This document shows positions 33,359 through 44,504 of a stretch of 64,000 nucleotides of DNA, piece by piece (the stretch's first letter is position 1; each line of letters begins with the position of its first letter). The position numbers and the translations under genes are program-made. The DNA is from Omphiscola glabra (lineage: Eukaryota; Mollusca; Gastropoda; Lymnaeidae): the NCBI GenBank assembly GCA_964017045.1, contig OZ024798.1, forward strand, positions 32,416,347-32,480,346. The letters are read 5' to 3'. The notes beneath the pieces were generated by a model. That model searched no databases and was not told the origin of the DNA. It saw only the letters and a list, made by a program, of their open reading frames with translations.

Positions 33359-33583
33359 TATGTTATGGACCCCGATCATCGCGTTATAGCGGGGTTCCAC
33401 TGTATTTTATGGACCCCGATCATCGCGTTATAGCGGGGTTCCACTGTATTTTATGGACCCCGATCATCGCGTTATAGCGGGGTTCCACTGTATTTTATGG
33501 ACCCCGATCATCGCGTTATAGCGGGGTTCCACTGTATTTTATGGACCCCGATCATCGCGTTATAGCGGGGTTCCACTGTATTT
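33323..33583. repeat. 44-bp tandem amplification of a MITE right end, 6 copies
   Basis: The unit is GGACCCCGATCATCGCGTTA, TAGCGGGGTTCCACTGTATT, TTAT: the terminal repeat of the pogo-like MITE plus its TA flank. All copies are nearly identical. The array ends 38 bp from the donor of the next alpha-arrestin exon. Confidence 0.92.
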
Positions 33584-33620
33584 GTTACTAGTTTGATTCA
33601 GTTATTGACGCGGTACTTAC

Positions 33621-33865
33621 CGAGGCGTCGGGTTCGTTGTTCAGATCTAGGGCACCAATGACGGCAAACTTGCTGGTCCTCTCCGTGTGGGGGCCAGACT
33701 GAGGGAACACGCCCTTAGAGTAGACGGACATGCGCACGTAGTAGCGTAGTCGGCCATGCTTGCCCTTGAAGGAGGAGGGCAGTTTAAGGGGTAAGACAAA
33801 CTCGAACGGGAAGTAGTGGGAGCCGGAGTGGAGGACTCCTTCGTCATCTATCTGCTTCTCACCTG
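33621..33865 (-). CDS. Alpha-arrestin (ARRDC family), internal exon B
   Basis: A 242- or 245-bp exon giving, in frame, GEKQIDDEGVLHSGSHYFPF, EFVLPLKLPSSFKGKHGRLR, YYVRMSVYSKGVFPQSGPHT, ERTSKFAVIGALDLNNEPDAS. The patterns GxHxFPFxFxLP and LPSSFxGKHGxxRYYV are the most diagnostic of the Arrestin_N half of ARRDC proteins. The donor is CTCG/GTAAGT (33621). The acceptor is a NAGNAG site (CCCAGCAG/GTGAG), so the exon can start at 33865 or 33862, adding or omitting one alanine; both keep the frame entered from exon A. GC-rich third positions contrast with the AT-rich introns, consistent with selected coding sequence. It ends in phase 0, matching exon C. Confidence 0.93.
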
Positions 33866-34560
33866 CTGGGACAAGACAATTGGGGGGGTTATACGGGACA
33901 AGACAATTTGGGGTGCTATACGGGACGAAACAATTGGGGGGTTATACGGAAATAAACAATTGGGGGGGTATACGGGACGAGGTCATGTGAGGGTTATAAG
34001 GGACGAGAAAATTGGGGGGTTATACGGAACTAAACAATGGGGGATTATACGGGACGAGCAGTTGGGGGGTTACACGGTACGAGACAATTAAGGGGTTATA
34101 CGAGACAAGACGTGTGGGGGTATAAGAGACGAGACTATGTCGGTGTTTATAAGGGACGAGTTCATGTGTGGGTTATAAGGGAAGAGACGATTGGGGGGTT
34201 ATAAGGGAATAAATGTGAGAGTTATAAGGGTCACGATCATGTGGGGGGGGGGGGGTTATAAGGAACGAGACCATGTGGGAGGTATAAGGGACGAGACAAT
34301 TGGGGGATTATAAGCGACAAGACAATTGGGGGTTATAAGGGACAAGAAATTGAGGGGGGGTATAAGGGACGAGACAATGGGGGTTAAAAGGGACAAGACC
34401 ATGTGTGATATAAGGGATAAGACCATGGGGTTTATAAGGGACAAAACCATATGGGTTAATCAGGGACAAAACCATGGAGATTGTTAGGGGAAAAGCCTTA
34501 GGGAGTTATGGGTGAGAAGACCATTATGTTTATAAGGTACAAGACCATTCTGGGTTATCA
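33866..34560. repeat. About 25-bp degenerate array at the exon B acceptor
   Basis: The plus-strand unit resembles GGGACAAGACAATTGGGG then GGTTATAC. On the minus strand the exon-proximal unit reads AATTGTCTTGTCCCAG, so the polypyrimidine tract and acceptor of exon B form the first unit. Other units have CGT or TTA where the AG would be. Divergence grows to the right. Confidence 0.85.
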
Positions 34561-35247
34561 TTGATAGACATAGGGGAGTGGCAGAAACGCAGGACATTTG
34601 AAGTTAAGAAGGACACAGCATATTGGCATTTACTGGACAAGACATGTGTGTCATTAAAGGACAAAACTTATAGGAATATTAGTGATACGACTAATGGGAA
34701 GATGAAAGTAAAGACGCAAGGAAGTACAGCCATATACATGAAACAGCGTAAGAAGATGCATATATGAAGCAGCGAAAGAAGATATAGACATGGAGACGTG
34801 TAAAAAAGGTATAGATATGTAGCAGTGTAAAAAGATATACATATATAGTAGTGTAAGAACATATTTATGAAACAGTATAAGGTGCCGGTTGTTGGCCTAT
34901 GAGATAGTAAACTTTAATCAGCGTTCTAATTATTACCTGACAGAGGCCATGCACTGTCACGAAGATGGTTGAAATTGATACTTAAGTATATTTAATCGAT
35001 TGAAATAAGCTTCAAGAAATCGAAATAACTGATATAATGATGCATCTGTACTTTAACTCTACCGTGAGAGATTGAAATTGAAGACACGTTATGCACTATA
35101 ATCGAAGAATGTTTTCGATAATGTTAACAACTATATGTAAATTTAGTGGAATTTTTATTTTAAAACTACCGTTCGATGCTCGATGCAACTTTATTAGAAT
35201 TTGAAGACAATAAATTCATTAACTTTTACAAATATGAATAGGTTAAT
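34561..35247. other. Intronic DNA without recognised features
   Basis: Some ATATAGATATG/GTGTAAAAAG near-repeats at 34760-34870. No gene supported. Confidence 0.4.
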
Positions 35248-35416
35248 CAGTGGCGTAGCGAGCTTAACTCGCGGTCGGGGCACAATACCTTTTTAGCATC
35301 CCCCCCCCCATTCGAAAACCATACAATATTATAGTAAAATATACCATTTGGCGCTCCTTTGTGAGTAGCGCCCGGGGCATGATGCCCCCCTTGCCCCCAC
35401 CCTCACTACGCCACTG
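35248..35416 (-). mobile_element. hAT-like MITE (CAGTGGCGTAG family), 169 bp, perfect 8-bp TSD
   Basis: Inverted relative to the copies at 12.5 and 15.4 kb, and 18 bp shorter because it lacks one of the two GGCGCTAAAAAGGTATTG modules. Ends CAGTGGCGTAGCGAGCTTAA and CCTCACTACGCCACTG. Flanks AGGTTAAT (35240-35247 and 35417-35424) are perfect. It lies in the intron between alpha-arrestin exons A and B, in the gene's own orientation. Confidence 0.93.
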
Positions 35417-35670
35417 AGGTTAATGGCCTCCTTTAAACTCGTTACCTATATTCGTTATTACCAATCAAGTTTAGGAGCACGGTTTTGTGTTGGAGTCTAG
35501 AACGATCAAAACCTTTGGACATACATCTGCAATTAATTTTAAAAACCATCGAATTGACTATTCGAACACTGATGTGGGTATTTTACTTTGATCAAACGCG
35601 TCCACGTTCACAAGAGAGTTTCCACCAAAGAACCTACACGCCGCGTGTATATCAAACACATGGGAACTAC

Positions 35671-35781
35671 CTTTGATGGGTAGGACTGAAGTGTGGTTGA
35701 AGATCTCTTCATCAGAATTCTGGATATCACTTGACGTCATCCATTCAACTTTAGCTTCGCCGATCGCTTCAAGACAGATAC
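35671..35781 (-). CDS. Alpha-arrestin (ARRDC family), internal exon A
   Basis: A 111-bp exon entered with two bases of a split glycine codon and left with one base. It reads GICLEAIGEAKVEWMTSSDI, QNSDEEIFNHTSVLPIKG. The GEA+V+W motif after the Arrestin_N strand, followed by a +EExFxxTSVL stretch, is typical of ARRDC proteins. The acceptor is CCTCCACCCAG/GTATCTG and the donor ATCAAAG/GTAGTT. The split codon joins exon B without a shift. The preceding exon, with the start and first beta strands, was not located in 35.8-64 kb. Confidence 0.9.
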
Positions 35782-35814
35782 CTGGGTGGAGGATAGACGA
35801 TGGAGACGTTTGAA

Positions 35815-36115
35815 TAATAATATACCAAAATGATGTTATAATTTACCAAAATGATGTTATAATTTACCAACATGATGTTATAATTTAACAAAATGATGTT
35901 ATATTTACTAAAATGATGTTATAATTTAACAAAATGATGTTATAATTTGCCAAGATGATGTTATAATTTACCAAAATGATGTTATAATTTAACAAAATGA
36001 TGTTATAATTTACCAAAATAAGGTTATAATTTAACAAAATGATGTTATAATTTGCCAAAATGATGTTATAATTTACCAAAATGATGTTATAATTTACCAA
36101 AATGATGTTATAATT
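35815..36115. repeat. Minisatellite, 21-bp unit, about 14 copies
   Basis: The unit is ATAATTTACCAAAATGATGTT. Seven codons per unit gives an open minus-strand frame of NYNIILV repeats, considered incidental. It begins 34 bases upstream of the exon A acceptor. Confidence 0.93.
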
Positions 36116-36730
36116 TGCATAACTAAAATACAGCTTGATGAAGATACGTATTCACTTCAGGGATGTGTTTAGGAAGCGAAAAGGGGCGAGAGGTTAATCT
36201 CAAAATATTTCTGCTGTTTGACATAAATCGTTAAGTGAGTGTACACAGTTAGAAAGTACATTTTGTATGGTAAAAATCCAATGTCACATGAAAGTACAGA
36301 AGACGATTGACGAATCCCTAACATAAGAATTTAATCAAACGTTAAAGAGACCATGCTGTATCAGTTATTATCTTATACTTATCACTGTACATCTTACCAG
36401 CTGAGGATACAAACACAATAGTGTCAATGCTTCCCTGAACTTGCTATAAGAATACTGAAAAAAAACCAGTAGCGCTCAGCAAAGGGACAAATAGTTACGG
36501 GTAGCATTCGTACGGGGTTCTGTAAAACTTGAAAAACAGTAACAGTAACATGTTTGACCTACTACTGACGAAATCATTAAAAATCATATCATTGCCCTGA
36601 CTGGGATGGAAAAAAAATCATCCATTATTTCTGACTGGTCGAACGCAAAAATAATTTAACTGCTAATTTTTTTCGATTGAAGTTATTCGAGCATGTTTAC
36701 CATTAATGTTAACACGTTGTTTATTGTAAG
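36116..36730. other. Unassigned non-coding DNA
   Basis: No supported feature. Confidence 0.4.
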
Positions 36731-38060
36731 CGTGTAGCACACCTGTTGAGACCCGTTGGTTCTCACCTGTGTGAGAATCACTGGAACATTCCTAACCCAG
36801 GACTTCCCCAATATGACCCAATTAGGGTTTGGCCGTAAGGGTACGTGTCCTAAAAAAAACCCCATCAGGCACAATGGGAGGTTACCAGGGTCTTTGACCG
36901 TGGAAAAGCTTAGGCTTAGAAGTAAGGGAAATTTACCAAAACTTAGGACTATGAAACAGTTCAGATAAACTCGCACGTCGCCAGAGTATTGACCCGGCTT
37001 TGTAAGCATAGGGCTAGTAGGGCATTGACCTGCCTTTGTTCCTCAGTGCCAAGGAACACTATAAATTAAATCCCGCTTGAGACTCGCTCTCTTACATCAC
37101 AAAGCAAGGGCCTGGTCGGCTACTTTTTATTGGCATAGTGTGTATGTCTCAAAATATGGCCGGGTTAGTAATAGTAGCATTGTTAGTTGTTAGTAGCATA
37201 ATAATAATATTATAATGTTAGTAGGAAATGTTTGGATTGTAATTAGTTACTCAAGTACTGTTAGATTATGATTAATCATTACTAATGTATTAGGAATGTA
37301 ATCCTTATTTGTAGCTTTTGTGTTGTATTTATTCTTATTTACAACCAGTTAAGTTCAGTTAAGTTAGGTTCAGTTAACATATCATTAGATAGAATAGCTA
37401 GTCTCGAGTAAAGCCTAGTAGCCAGAGGCTTTGAGTTTGATTATAGAAGAGTTTGAAGTGAACATAGTACAGTTGAGCATATAGAAGATAGCTCATTGTA
37501 CATGATAACCCCGTAGAGTTGGGGACAGTCGGAGGTCAGTGTAGCCTACTCCGAAGTAAACATTGGACGAGACTATTAGCTCAGGCAGTTCGCAGACAAC
37601 ACAGAAGTTTGTATACAAGTAAAAGCACCGGAGTGTGACTGGCAGCTCATCACCTGTGGAGGCCAGTGACCGGGGAAGAGAAGGGGCGATCGGCGAACCT
37701 TGTTGTGTGTGTTGTGAAGTCTGGAGTGTGTATCTGACCCAGAGCAGACCAGGACGACCCATTGCACCAATCCAGTCTCTTATGTCACTCGTAACAAAAC
37801 TGTAAAAATTAATTTCTTTACATTTGTATGTATCTCGTATATGTGAAGTAATTGTAATTTTTAGTAATTAAATATTTTACTTGTGGGCTGAACCACCTGT
37901 GTTCTTAAGTTACGTAGTATTAGAAGTGGGAGCGAGTGAGTAGCGTTAGTGTGAGAGCGTGTGGTATAAATAGTTTAAGAATAATCATATCCTAGACATA
38001 TTAGTACTAATCGACGTAGCGGTAGGGACCAAACAATATCTATATATTAAAATAATTTAA
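36731..38060 (+). mobile_element. Possible LTR retrotransposon debris
   Basis: The region has more even composition and LTR-like signals: a TATA box (ACTATAAATTAAAT at about 37059) followed by a pyrimidine-rich GACTCGCTCTCTTAC. Near 37915 there is a TAGTATTAGAAGTGGGAGC stretch resembling a tRNA primer-binding site of Gypsy-type elements (usual form TGGTATCAGAAGTGGGA). No paired LTR and no gag or pol was found. Weak evidence. Confidence 0.25.
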
Positions 38061-38383
38061 CATTGGGGACTTGATAAATCTTGACAATACCCAAAAGAAT
38101 TGATATATAATAATATAGAAAATAGATTATTAAAAAAGTTTTGGTAAGTTGACGCCATTCAGTATTAATTAAATTCATAATTTTACATAGCTGCGACGTC
38201 ATTTCCTGTTTGCTTTTACATTGTACTTCCAGACCATTTTCTCTCCGTTCTTCTCATCGTGGTTTTTATGACATTTAGCCGCTCTGTTCCTTTTCTTTCA
38301 TTTTCATAACGGTAATAGGCAGGGCACGTCTATGGTTTTCTTCGTCCTTCTTATACGAAGATGACCGAGACTATGTTACACGG

Positions 38384-38548
38384 TCAGTACGCAGGTAGGT
38401 GGCCTGCCAGCGCCACCTGCGCCTGGAAAGCTTTCCCGCACGTGGGACACACGTTGTTTTTGGGGTCGTAGTAGGATATGAGTAATTTCGCTTCTTCTTT
38501 CCCTGCGCTTTCTTTGGGCGTGAGTGATGCGAGGATTTTGCTCCAACA
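38384..38548 (-). pseudogene. Degenerate zinc-finger tail, probably LINE-derived
   Basis: The minus-strand frame ending at TGA 38384-38386 reads SKILASLTPKESAGKEEAKL, LISYYDPKNNVCPTCGKAFQ, AQVALAGHLPAY. The C-x2-C-x12-H pattern is a C2H2-like finger, but the second histidine position is tyrosine. Many mollusc non-LTR elements end in CxxCGxxxxxxxGLxSHLRTH, so this is probably such a tail with the final histidine lost. A stop lies just upstream, so it is a fragment. It could also be an exon of an unknown gene. Confidence 0.4.
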
Positions 38549-38552
38549 GTGA

Positions 38553-38790
38553 GTCTACCACGCAAGCTGACACGGCCCATCTGCCACGCAAGCTGACACG
38601 GCCCATCTGCCACGCAAGCTGACACAGCCCATCTGCCACGCAAGCTGACACGACCCATCTGCCACGCAAGCTGACACAGCCCATCTGCCACGCAAGCTGA
38701 CACAGCCCATCTGCCACGCAAGCTGGCACGGCCCATCTGCCACGCAAGCTGACACAGCCCATCTGCCACGCAAGCTGACACAGCCCATGG
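38553..38790. repeat. Minisatellite, 26-bp unit, 9 copies
   Basis: The unit is CTGCCACGCAAGCTGACACG then GCCCAT. GC-rich and nearly uniform. Not a multiple of three, so the three overlapping open minus-strand frames are incidental. Confidence 0.95.
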
Positions 38791-39685
38791 CAAGTGTCTC
38801 TCACAAATCCAGGTCAATGTCGGTGGGTTTAAGTGGAGCTTTTAGACAGTTTATTATGTATAATTTTATTGATATTAATTTTCTTTGTTATTCATTTGTA
38901 CTGCTGATGGTGTTAGCCCAAAAGTTATACATGTGTATTCTGTCTTCAACAATGAAGCCGTACATACACTGTTTTATGAATACAAACTGTTTGTGGCTTA
39001 TCAATCAACTCACAAGCTTCAGCGTAGCCCACCCCGCTTAAATTGTGAACACATTTTATGCTACTATAATATGGATTTCTTGTTTTTATTCCCTCGCCAT
39101 ATTAATATTTTTTTGTTACGGGAACTGTCAATAATTTCAACATTTCAGGGTAACTGAGGGTCATTTCAGGGTAACAATCTCAACATTTCAGGGTAACTCA
39201 GTTGTAATCAGTGCGATTGCATGTTTATTGGTCAACATTTTAAAAAATGATACAGGTGGCTTGCTACAATGTAAGCCTAAATTAAATTACATCCATGATT
39301 TACTAAATTTTACTGTATCTTTAATCCATAATTACAATGTTTTTTAGCGTAATTTCGAAAGACCGCGCCAAAAAGGCGGTTCGCAACCTCTGACCTTTCC
39401 CACCGGTGGATTTATTTGGTTAAACGGCTATCGTTCTGTGTGTTTATAGAGTGAACGAATCAAAGGGCAGGTAACCTTTACCATAACAACATCTCTCACT
39501 GCTTCTCTTTCCTTGGCCTATTATTTTCTTGGCTCTGTCAACGCCCAGATTTTCCTCATGTTCCTAAGGCATTCAACCCTCCTCCGCCCTACACACGCAC
39601 TCCCTGCCAAAATCTTTTGTATACATTTTGATGTAACATACTTAAAAGCTAGGCTGCCCATCTCGCTATCCGTCTCTAACTCTCG
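38791..39685. other. Unassigned non-coding DNA
   Basis: Three short ATTTCAGGGTAAC repeats at 39143-39200; otherwise nothing recognised. Confidence 0.4.
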
Positions 39686-39815
39686 CTCTCCCTCTCTCTC
39701 TCTCTCTCGATCTCTCTCTCTCTCTTTTTTTTTCTCTCGCTCTCTCTTTTTCTCTCGCTCTCTCTCTTTCTCTCGCTTTCTCTCTTTCTCTCGCTTTCTC
39801 TCTTTCTCTCGCTTT
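39686..39815. repeat. (CT)n-rich microsatellite region
   Basis: CTCTCTCTC passing into TTTCTCTCGCTTTCTCTC, an about 16-bp sub-repeat. Confidence 0.9.
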
Positions 39816-40584
39816 ATAATCTTTTATAAAAACGTGCGATTTCCCCCTTCATTTTGTTTATAATTTGTATCTCTTTCACTAAATATATATTTGTGCTTAT
39901 CCAAATGCATTTTGTATTATTAAAAGGAACCTACAAACATGGAACTATAGTTTTTTATTATGGTCCCGGCATTTTTGCGTGTGTTCATTTCAATGGGAAA
40001 ACAGATATAATAACAATTCTATCCACAATTTTTCCTCCCTACCCAAAAACCCAAAGGATGATCCCAAGGAGGATCCCAAGGAGGATCCCAAGGAGGATCC
40101 CTTTCGTGAATTGTTTAATGCCCCAAATAATAATAATAAAAATGATTTGTGTAAAGACAGAGATAGTTTTGAATCTTCCTCATTTACAGACACTCACAGG
40201 GTCCCACATGCCAGGTTCAATAATCTCTTGCCATTTTCAAAATGTTGCGTCTCGAACTTTTTAAATGGATGTGCTTAAGTTCATACGAGATCGCAAAACA
40301 ATTGAAATAAATTGACGTTTGTCTGGATGATTTAAAGTTATTTGATGCTGCACAGACATCTTTAAATCTTTAAATATAACAAGAAACTCTTAGAGTTAAT
40401 CTAAAACCTGCAAAGATGTGACATTGACAGTCATTAACTAATATATATTATGCACCAAACTGAATTTTAACAAAGAACTTTTGAAATGAAGATCTTCTGT
40501 GACTTTCAAATAAAAAATAAATAAAATTTAAAAAAAAAATTATTACACCAAGTGATTATTGGTTTCAGTTATAATTTTATTTAT
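39816..40584. other. Unassigned non-coding DNA
   Basis: Contains four copies of a 12-bp GATCCCAAGGAG unit at 40060-40102. No gene supported. Confidence 0.4.
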
Positions 40585-41105
40585 CAGCTGCCAGATGAGC
40601 CTGACAGATGAGCCTTACAGATGAGCCTGACAGATCAGCCTGGCAGATGAGCCTTACAGATGAGTTGACAGATGCGCCTGACAGATGAGCCTGACAGATG
40701 AGCCTGACAGATGAGCCTGACAGATAAGCCTTACAGATGAGCCTGACAGATGAGCCTGACAGATGAGCCTGACAGATGAGCCTGACAGATGAGCCTGACA
40801 GATGAGCCTGACAGATAAGCCTGACAGATAAGCCTGACAGATGAGTGTGACAGATGAGCCTGACAGATGAGCCTGACAAATGAGCCTTACAGATGAGCCT
40901 GACAGATAGGCCTGACAGATGAGCCTGACAGATGGCCTGACAGATGCGCCTGGCAGCCTGGCAGATGAGCCTGACAGATGAGCCACACAGATAAGCCTGA
41001 CAGATGATACTGACATATGAACCTGACAGATGAGCCTGACAGATGAGCCTGACAGATGAGCCTGACATATGAGCCTGACAGATAAGCCTGACAGATGAGC
41101 CTAAC
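40585..41105. repeat. Minisatellite, 13-bp unit, about 40 copies
   Basis: The unit is GATGAGCCTGACA with GATAAGCC, TTACA and GCGCC variants. The 13-bp unit cycles through all frames; the unit has no stop on the minus strand, giving three overlapping frames of SGSSVRLICQAHL repeats. Not taken as genes. Confidence 0.95.
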
Positions 41106-41433
41106 GATCAAGCCAAGCCTCCAAATGCATCCAAGTCACGATTTCATGTCATCCGTACCAGGCTTACCAATGTCTGGAGCTGTTATACCGGATGTCGAAT
41201 GACGGTTTGTTAAAAGAAACTATGAAAAGGGGGGGGGGGGGGGAGGAGCAGGAGGGAGCTCCTTTGGTGGGTTGTGAATGTGTCTCATTTTGGGAGGTCT
41301 TCTGTTCAGGAACGAATCCCGGAAGACAAGCTAGAGCTTATCGGTTTGTTTGGCCTAAGCTACCTTCACAAAGCTTTAAATCCTTGGTTTGTAACAATAG
41401 ACAAACTCAGCGAGGCGATTTCTTCTTTACCTG

Positions 41434-42643
41434 GATTCATTGTGTACAGTTCATTTGATGAGTTACGTGTGACTGAATTCATTGTGTACAGTTCATTTGA
41501 TGAGTTACGTGTGACTGGATTCATTGTGTACAGTTCATTTGATGAGTTACGTGACTGGATTCATTGTGTACAGTTCATTTGATGAGTTACGTGACTGGAT
41601 TCATTGTGTACAGTTCATTTGATGAGTTACGTGACTGGATTCATTGTGTACAGTTCATTTGATGAGTTACGTGACTGGATTCATTGTGTACAGTTCATTT
41701 GATGAGTCACGTGACTGGATTCATTGTGTACAGTTCATTTGATGAGTCACGTGACTGGATTCATTGTGTACAGTTCATTTGATGAGTTACGTGACTGGAT
41801 TCATTGTGTACAGTTCATTTGATGAGTTACGTGACTGGATTCATTGTGTACAGTTCATTTGATGAGTTACGTGACTGGATTCATTGTGTACAGTTCATTT
41901 GATGAGTTACGTGACTGGATTCATTGTGTACAGTTCATTTGATGAGTTACGTGACTGGATTCATTGTGTACAGTTCATTTGATGAGTTACGTGACTGGAT
42001 TCATTGTGTACAGTTCATTTGATGAGTTACGTGACTGGATTCATTGTGTACAGTTCATTTGATGAGTTACGTGACTGGATTCATTGTGTACAGTTCATTT
42101 GATGAGTTACGTGACTGGATTCATTGTGTACAGTTCATTTGATGAGTCACGTGACTGGATTCATTGTGTACAGTTCATTTGATGAGTCACGTGACTGGAT
42201 TCATTGTGTACAGTTCATTTGATGAGTTACGTGACTGGATTCATTGTGTACAGTTCATTTGATGAGTCACGTGACTGGATTCATTGTGTACAGTTCATTT
42301 GATGAGTTACGTGACTGAATTCATTGTGTACAGTTCATTTGATGAGTTACGTGACTGGATTCATTGTGTACAGTTCATTTGATGAGTTACGTGACTGGAT
42401 TCATTGTGTACAGTTCATTTGATGAGTTACGTGACTGGATTCATTGTGTACAGTTCATTTGATGAGTTACGTGACTGGATTCATTGTGTACAGTTCATTT
42501 GATGAGTTACGTGACTGGATTCATTGTGTACAGTTCATTTGATGAGTTACGTGACTGGATTCATTGTGTACAGTTCATTTGATGAGTTACGTGACTGGAT
42601 TCATTGTGTACAGTTCATTTGATGAGTCACGTGACTGGATTCA
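41434..42643. repeat. Highly homogeneous 40-bp array, about 30 copies (1.2 kb)
   Basis: The unit is TCATTGTGTACAGTTCATTT then GATGAGTTACGTGACTGGAT. Nearly all copies are identical. The two leftmost copies are 42 bp (an extra GT). The recurrent variant GAGTCACGTGAC (six copies) creates a palindromic GTCACGTGAC with a CACGTG E-box. Such uniformity indicates very recent amplification. Confidence 0.97.
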
Positions 42644-42739
42644 TCCATCAAGTAAAGCAAACAAAACGTACAGGCGTAAATAAATTGGAAATGAAATAGA
42701 ATTAAAATTGATGCCGCGGGACATTGACAACACAACAAG

Positions 42740-42960
42740 AATGTGTTAACCCAACCCTGGGTTGGGAATGGTCAACCCAACCCTGGGTTAGGAATGGTCA
42801 ACCCAACCCTGGGTTAGGAATGATCGACCCAACCCTGGGTTAGGAATGGGCAAAGAATGATCGACCCGACCCTGTGTTACAAATGGGCAAAAAATGATCG
42901 ACCTAACCCTGTGTTACAACAAATGGGCAAAGAATGATCGACCATCAATGTGTTTTAAAT
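42740..42960. repeat. Minisatellite, about 27-36 bp unit, about 6 copies
   Basis: The core is AACCCAACCCTGGGTTAGGA, then ATGGTC or ATGATCGA. The centre AACCCAACCCTGGGTT is itself a near-palindrome. Right-hand copies have an inserted GGGCAAAGA. Confidence 0.85.
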
Positions 42961-43475
42961 GGACAAGTTTGGGTCAACAATCCTATTAGGTCTTTGGCTT
43001 GGACTCAATCAACTTTTGGTTAAGTGGATCTACAATCGAAATTAAAGCAGTAAATTTTATTCTTAGAAGGATACCGTGTGGTACTTTTAGAGAGGCTTGA
43101 CGGTGGCCATTTGAAGTTTCTTTTACAGCGCCAGATTAGCTAATAGTAGACCGATTTGATGCACATCAAAATACGCTTGAACCAAAAACAAGACATCATA
43201 TACAATTCTTAGTTTGCTTATTTCAAGGAAACAATCGATACTTTAAGTCTTGTAAAGTTTTAAAGTAAAAAAAAAAGATAATGGCTATAGAAGGAATAAA
43301 TCGTCGCCTGATAAGGTGGGGGAAAGTTAATGTATAAAACTTGCCCCCCATACCCCCATCAAAATGTTTTCAAACAGCTTATTAATTTGTAAGCTATTGG
43401 GGGGGGGGGGGGGTTATACTGAGTTAAAATACTAGTTGACCTCTTCCCCCCGGCCCCGGTAAATTATAGCTCCAA
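42961..43475. other. Unassigned non-coding DNA
   Basis: No gene; poly(G) tract near 43400. Confidence 0.4.
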
Positions 43476-43477
43476 AT

Positions 43478-43625
43478 GTAGATATTACAGTCTTCTTCCT
43501 GTATAATGCTTGTTACAACATAGAAGATACTGCAGTCTTCTTCCTGTATAACCGGTAATGATTGTTACAACATAGTAGATACTGCAGTCTTCTTCCTGTA
43601 TACCCGGTAATGATTGTTAAAACAG
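43478..43625. repeat. Minisatellite, about 52-bp unit, 3 copies
   Basis: The unit contains CAGTCTTCTTCCTGTATA, ACCGGTAATGATTGTTACAA and CATAG. Confidence 0.85.
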
Positions 43626-44190
43626 TGAATATTGCCGTCGGCTGCCTGAATGTAATGCTTGTAACAGCAAAGATCACGATGCACCAACTATTGATGAGAT
43701 GAACGACCCATTGATAGCCGATCCCTCCTTTATCTCAAGTGTTTATTGTAAGAGTACGCCCCCTCCACCGCCACAACACTCCCCTCCCTAGCCCATGATC
43801 ATCCTGTTTGTTGATAGAACGTGACCAAATCTAAACGCATCGTGGTACTTAATAAGTGATTCGTCAGTCAGATCATGTACTCAACAGATGGTTTACATGT
43901 CTGCCCGGCACCACGGGTTCTGCAGGGGGATAATCAATCTCTTGTACGTTCCGGCTGAGGAAAAACAGAACCTGGAATAGGAATAGTCGTGTCCCCCCAC
44001 CCCCGTTGTAAGCGGATCTCGGGTTCAGAGGAGATACAGTGGCGTTGGAACAGATTGGACCTGATTGATAAGTGGAACTGGGGGGTGGGGGGGGGAGGGG
44101 CAGGCTAGGGGAGAGATTGTAAATAGGTAAGGTTCACATTATCGCTTTAGAGTACCGATTTCTTTTACCTCACACCTCGCATAAAACCCA
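43626..44190. other. Unassigned non-coding DNA
   Basis: Poly(G)-rich near 44080; no gene supported. Confidence 0.4.
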
Positions 44191-44194
44191 CTTA

Positions 44195-44385
44195 TCACCT
44201 AAATGTCACACATCTCCTATATTGTCACACCTCCCTTCAATGTCCCACCTCGTTTAAATGCAACATATCACCAATATGTCACACCTCACCTAAATGCCAC
44301 ACCTCACCTAAATGTCTCACCTCACCTAAATGTCTCACCTCACCTAAATGTTACATCTCACCTAAATGTCTCACCTCCCCAGGCC
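44195..44385. repeat. Short repeat, about 18-bp unit, about 9 copies
   Basis: The unit is CACCTAAATGTCTCACCT with decay on the left side. Confidence 0.8.
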
Positions 44386-44504
44386 TTTCTTTGCTGTGGC
44401 CAACACTGAAAATGATCGGTCACGCACAACAATTCATACCATATAACCTCACTATATAATTTAACGTTTCCGGTGCACCATTGTGTTATTACCTAATTAA
44501 GTTA

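Noticed and set aside
36731..38060. A complete LTR retrotransposon
   Set aside because: No second LTR, gag or pol found; only weak TATA and primer-site-like signals, so listed as possible debris.
40577..41111. 163-codon minus-strand repeat frame
   Set aside because: A 13-bp unit cycling through frames makes all minus frames open; no conserved domain.
42740..42960. AACCCAACCCTGGGTT repeats as interstitial telomere sequence
   Set aside because: The unit is 27-36 bp with a palindromic core, not tandem TTAGGG/CCCTAA.
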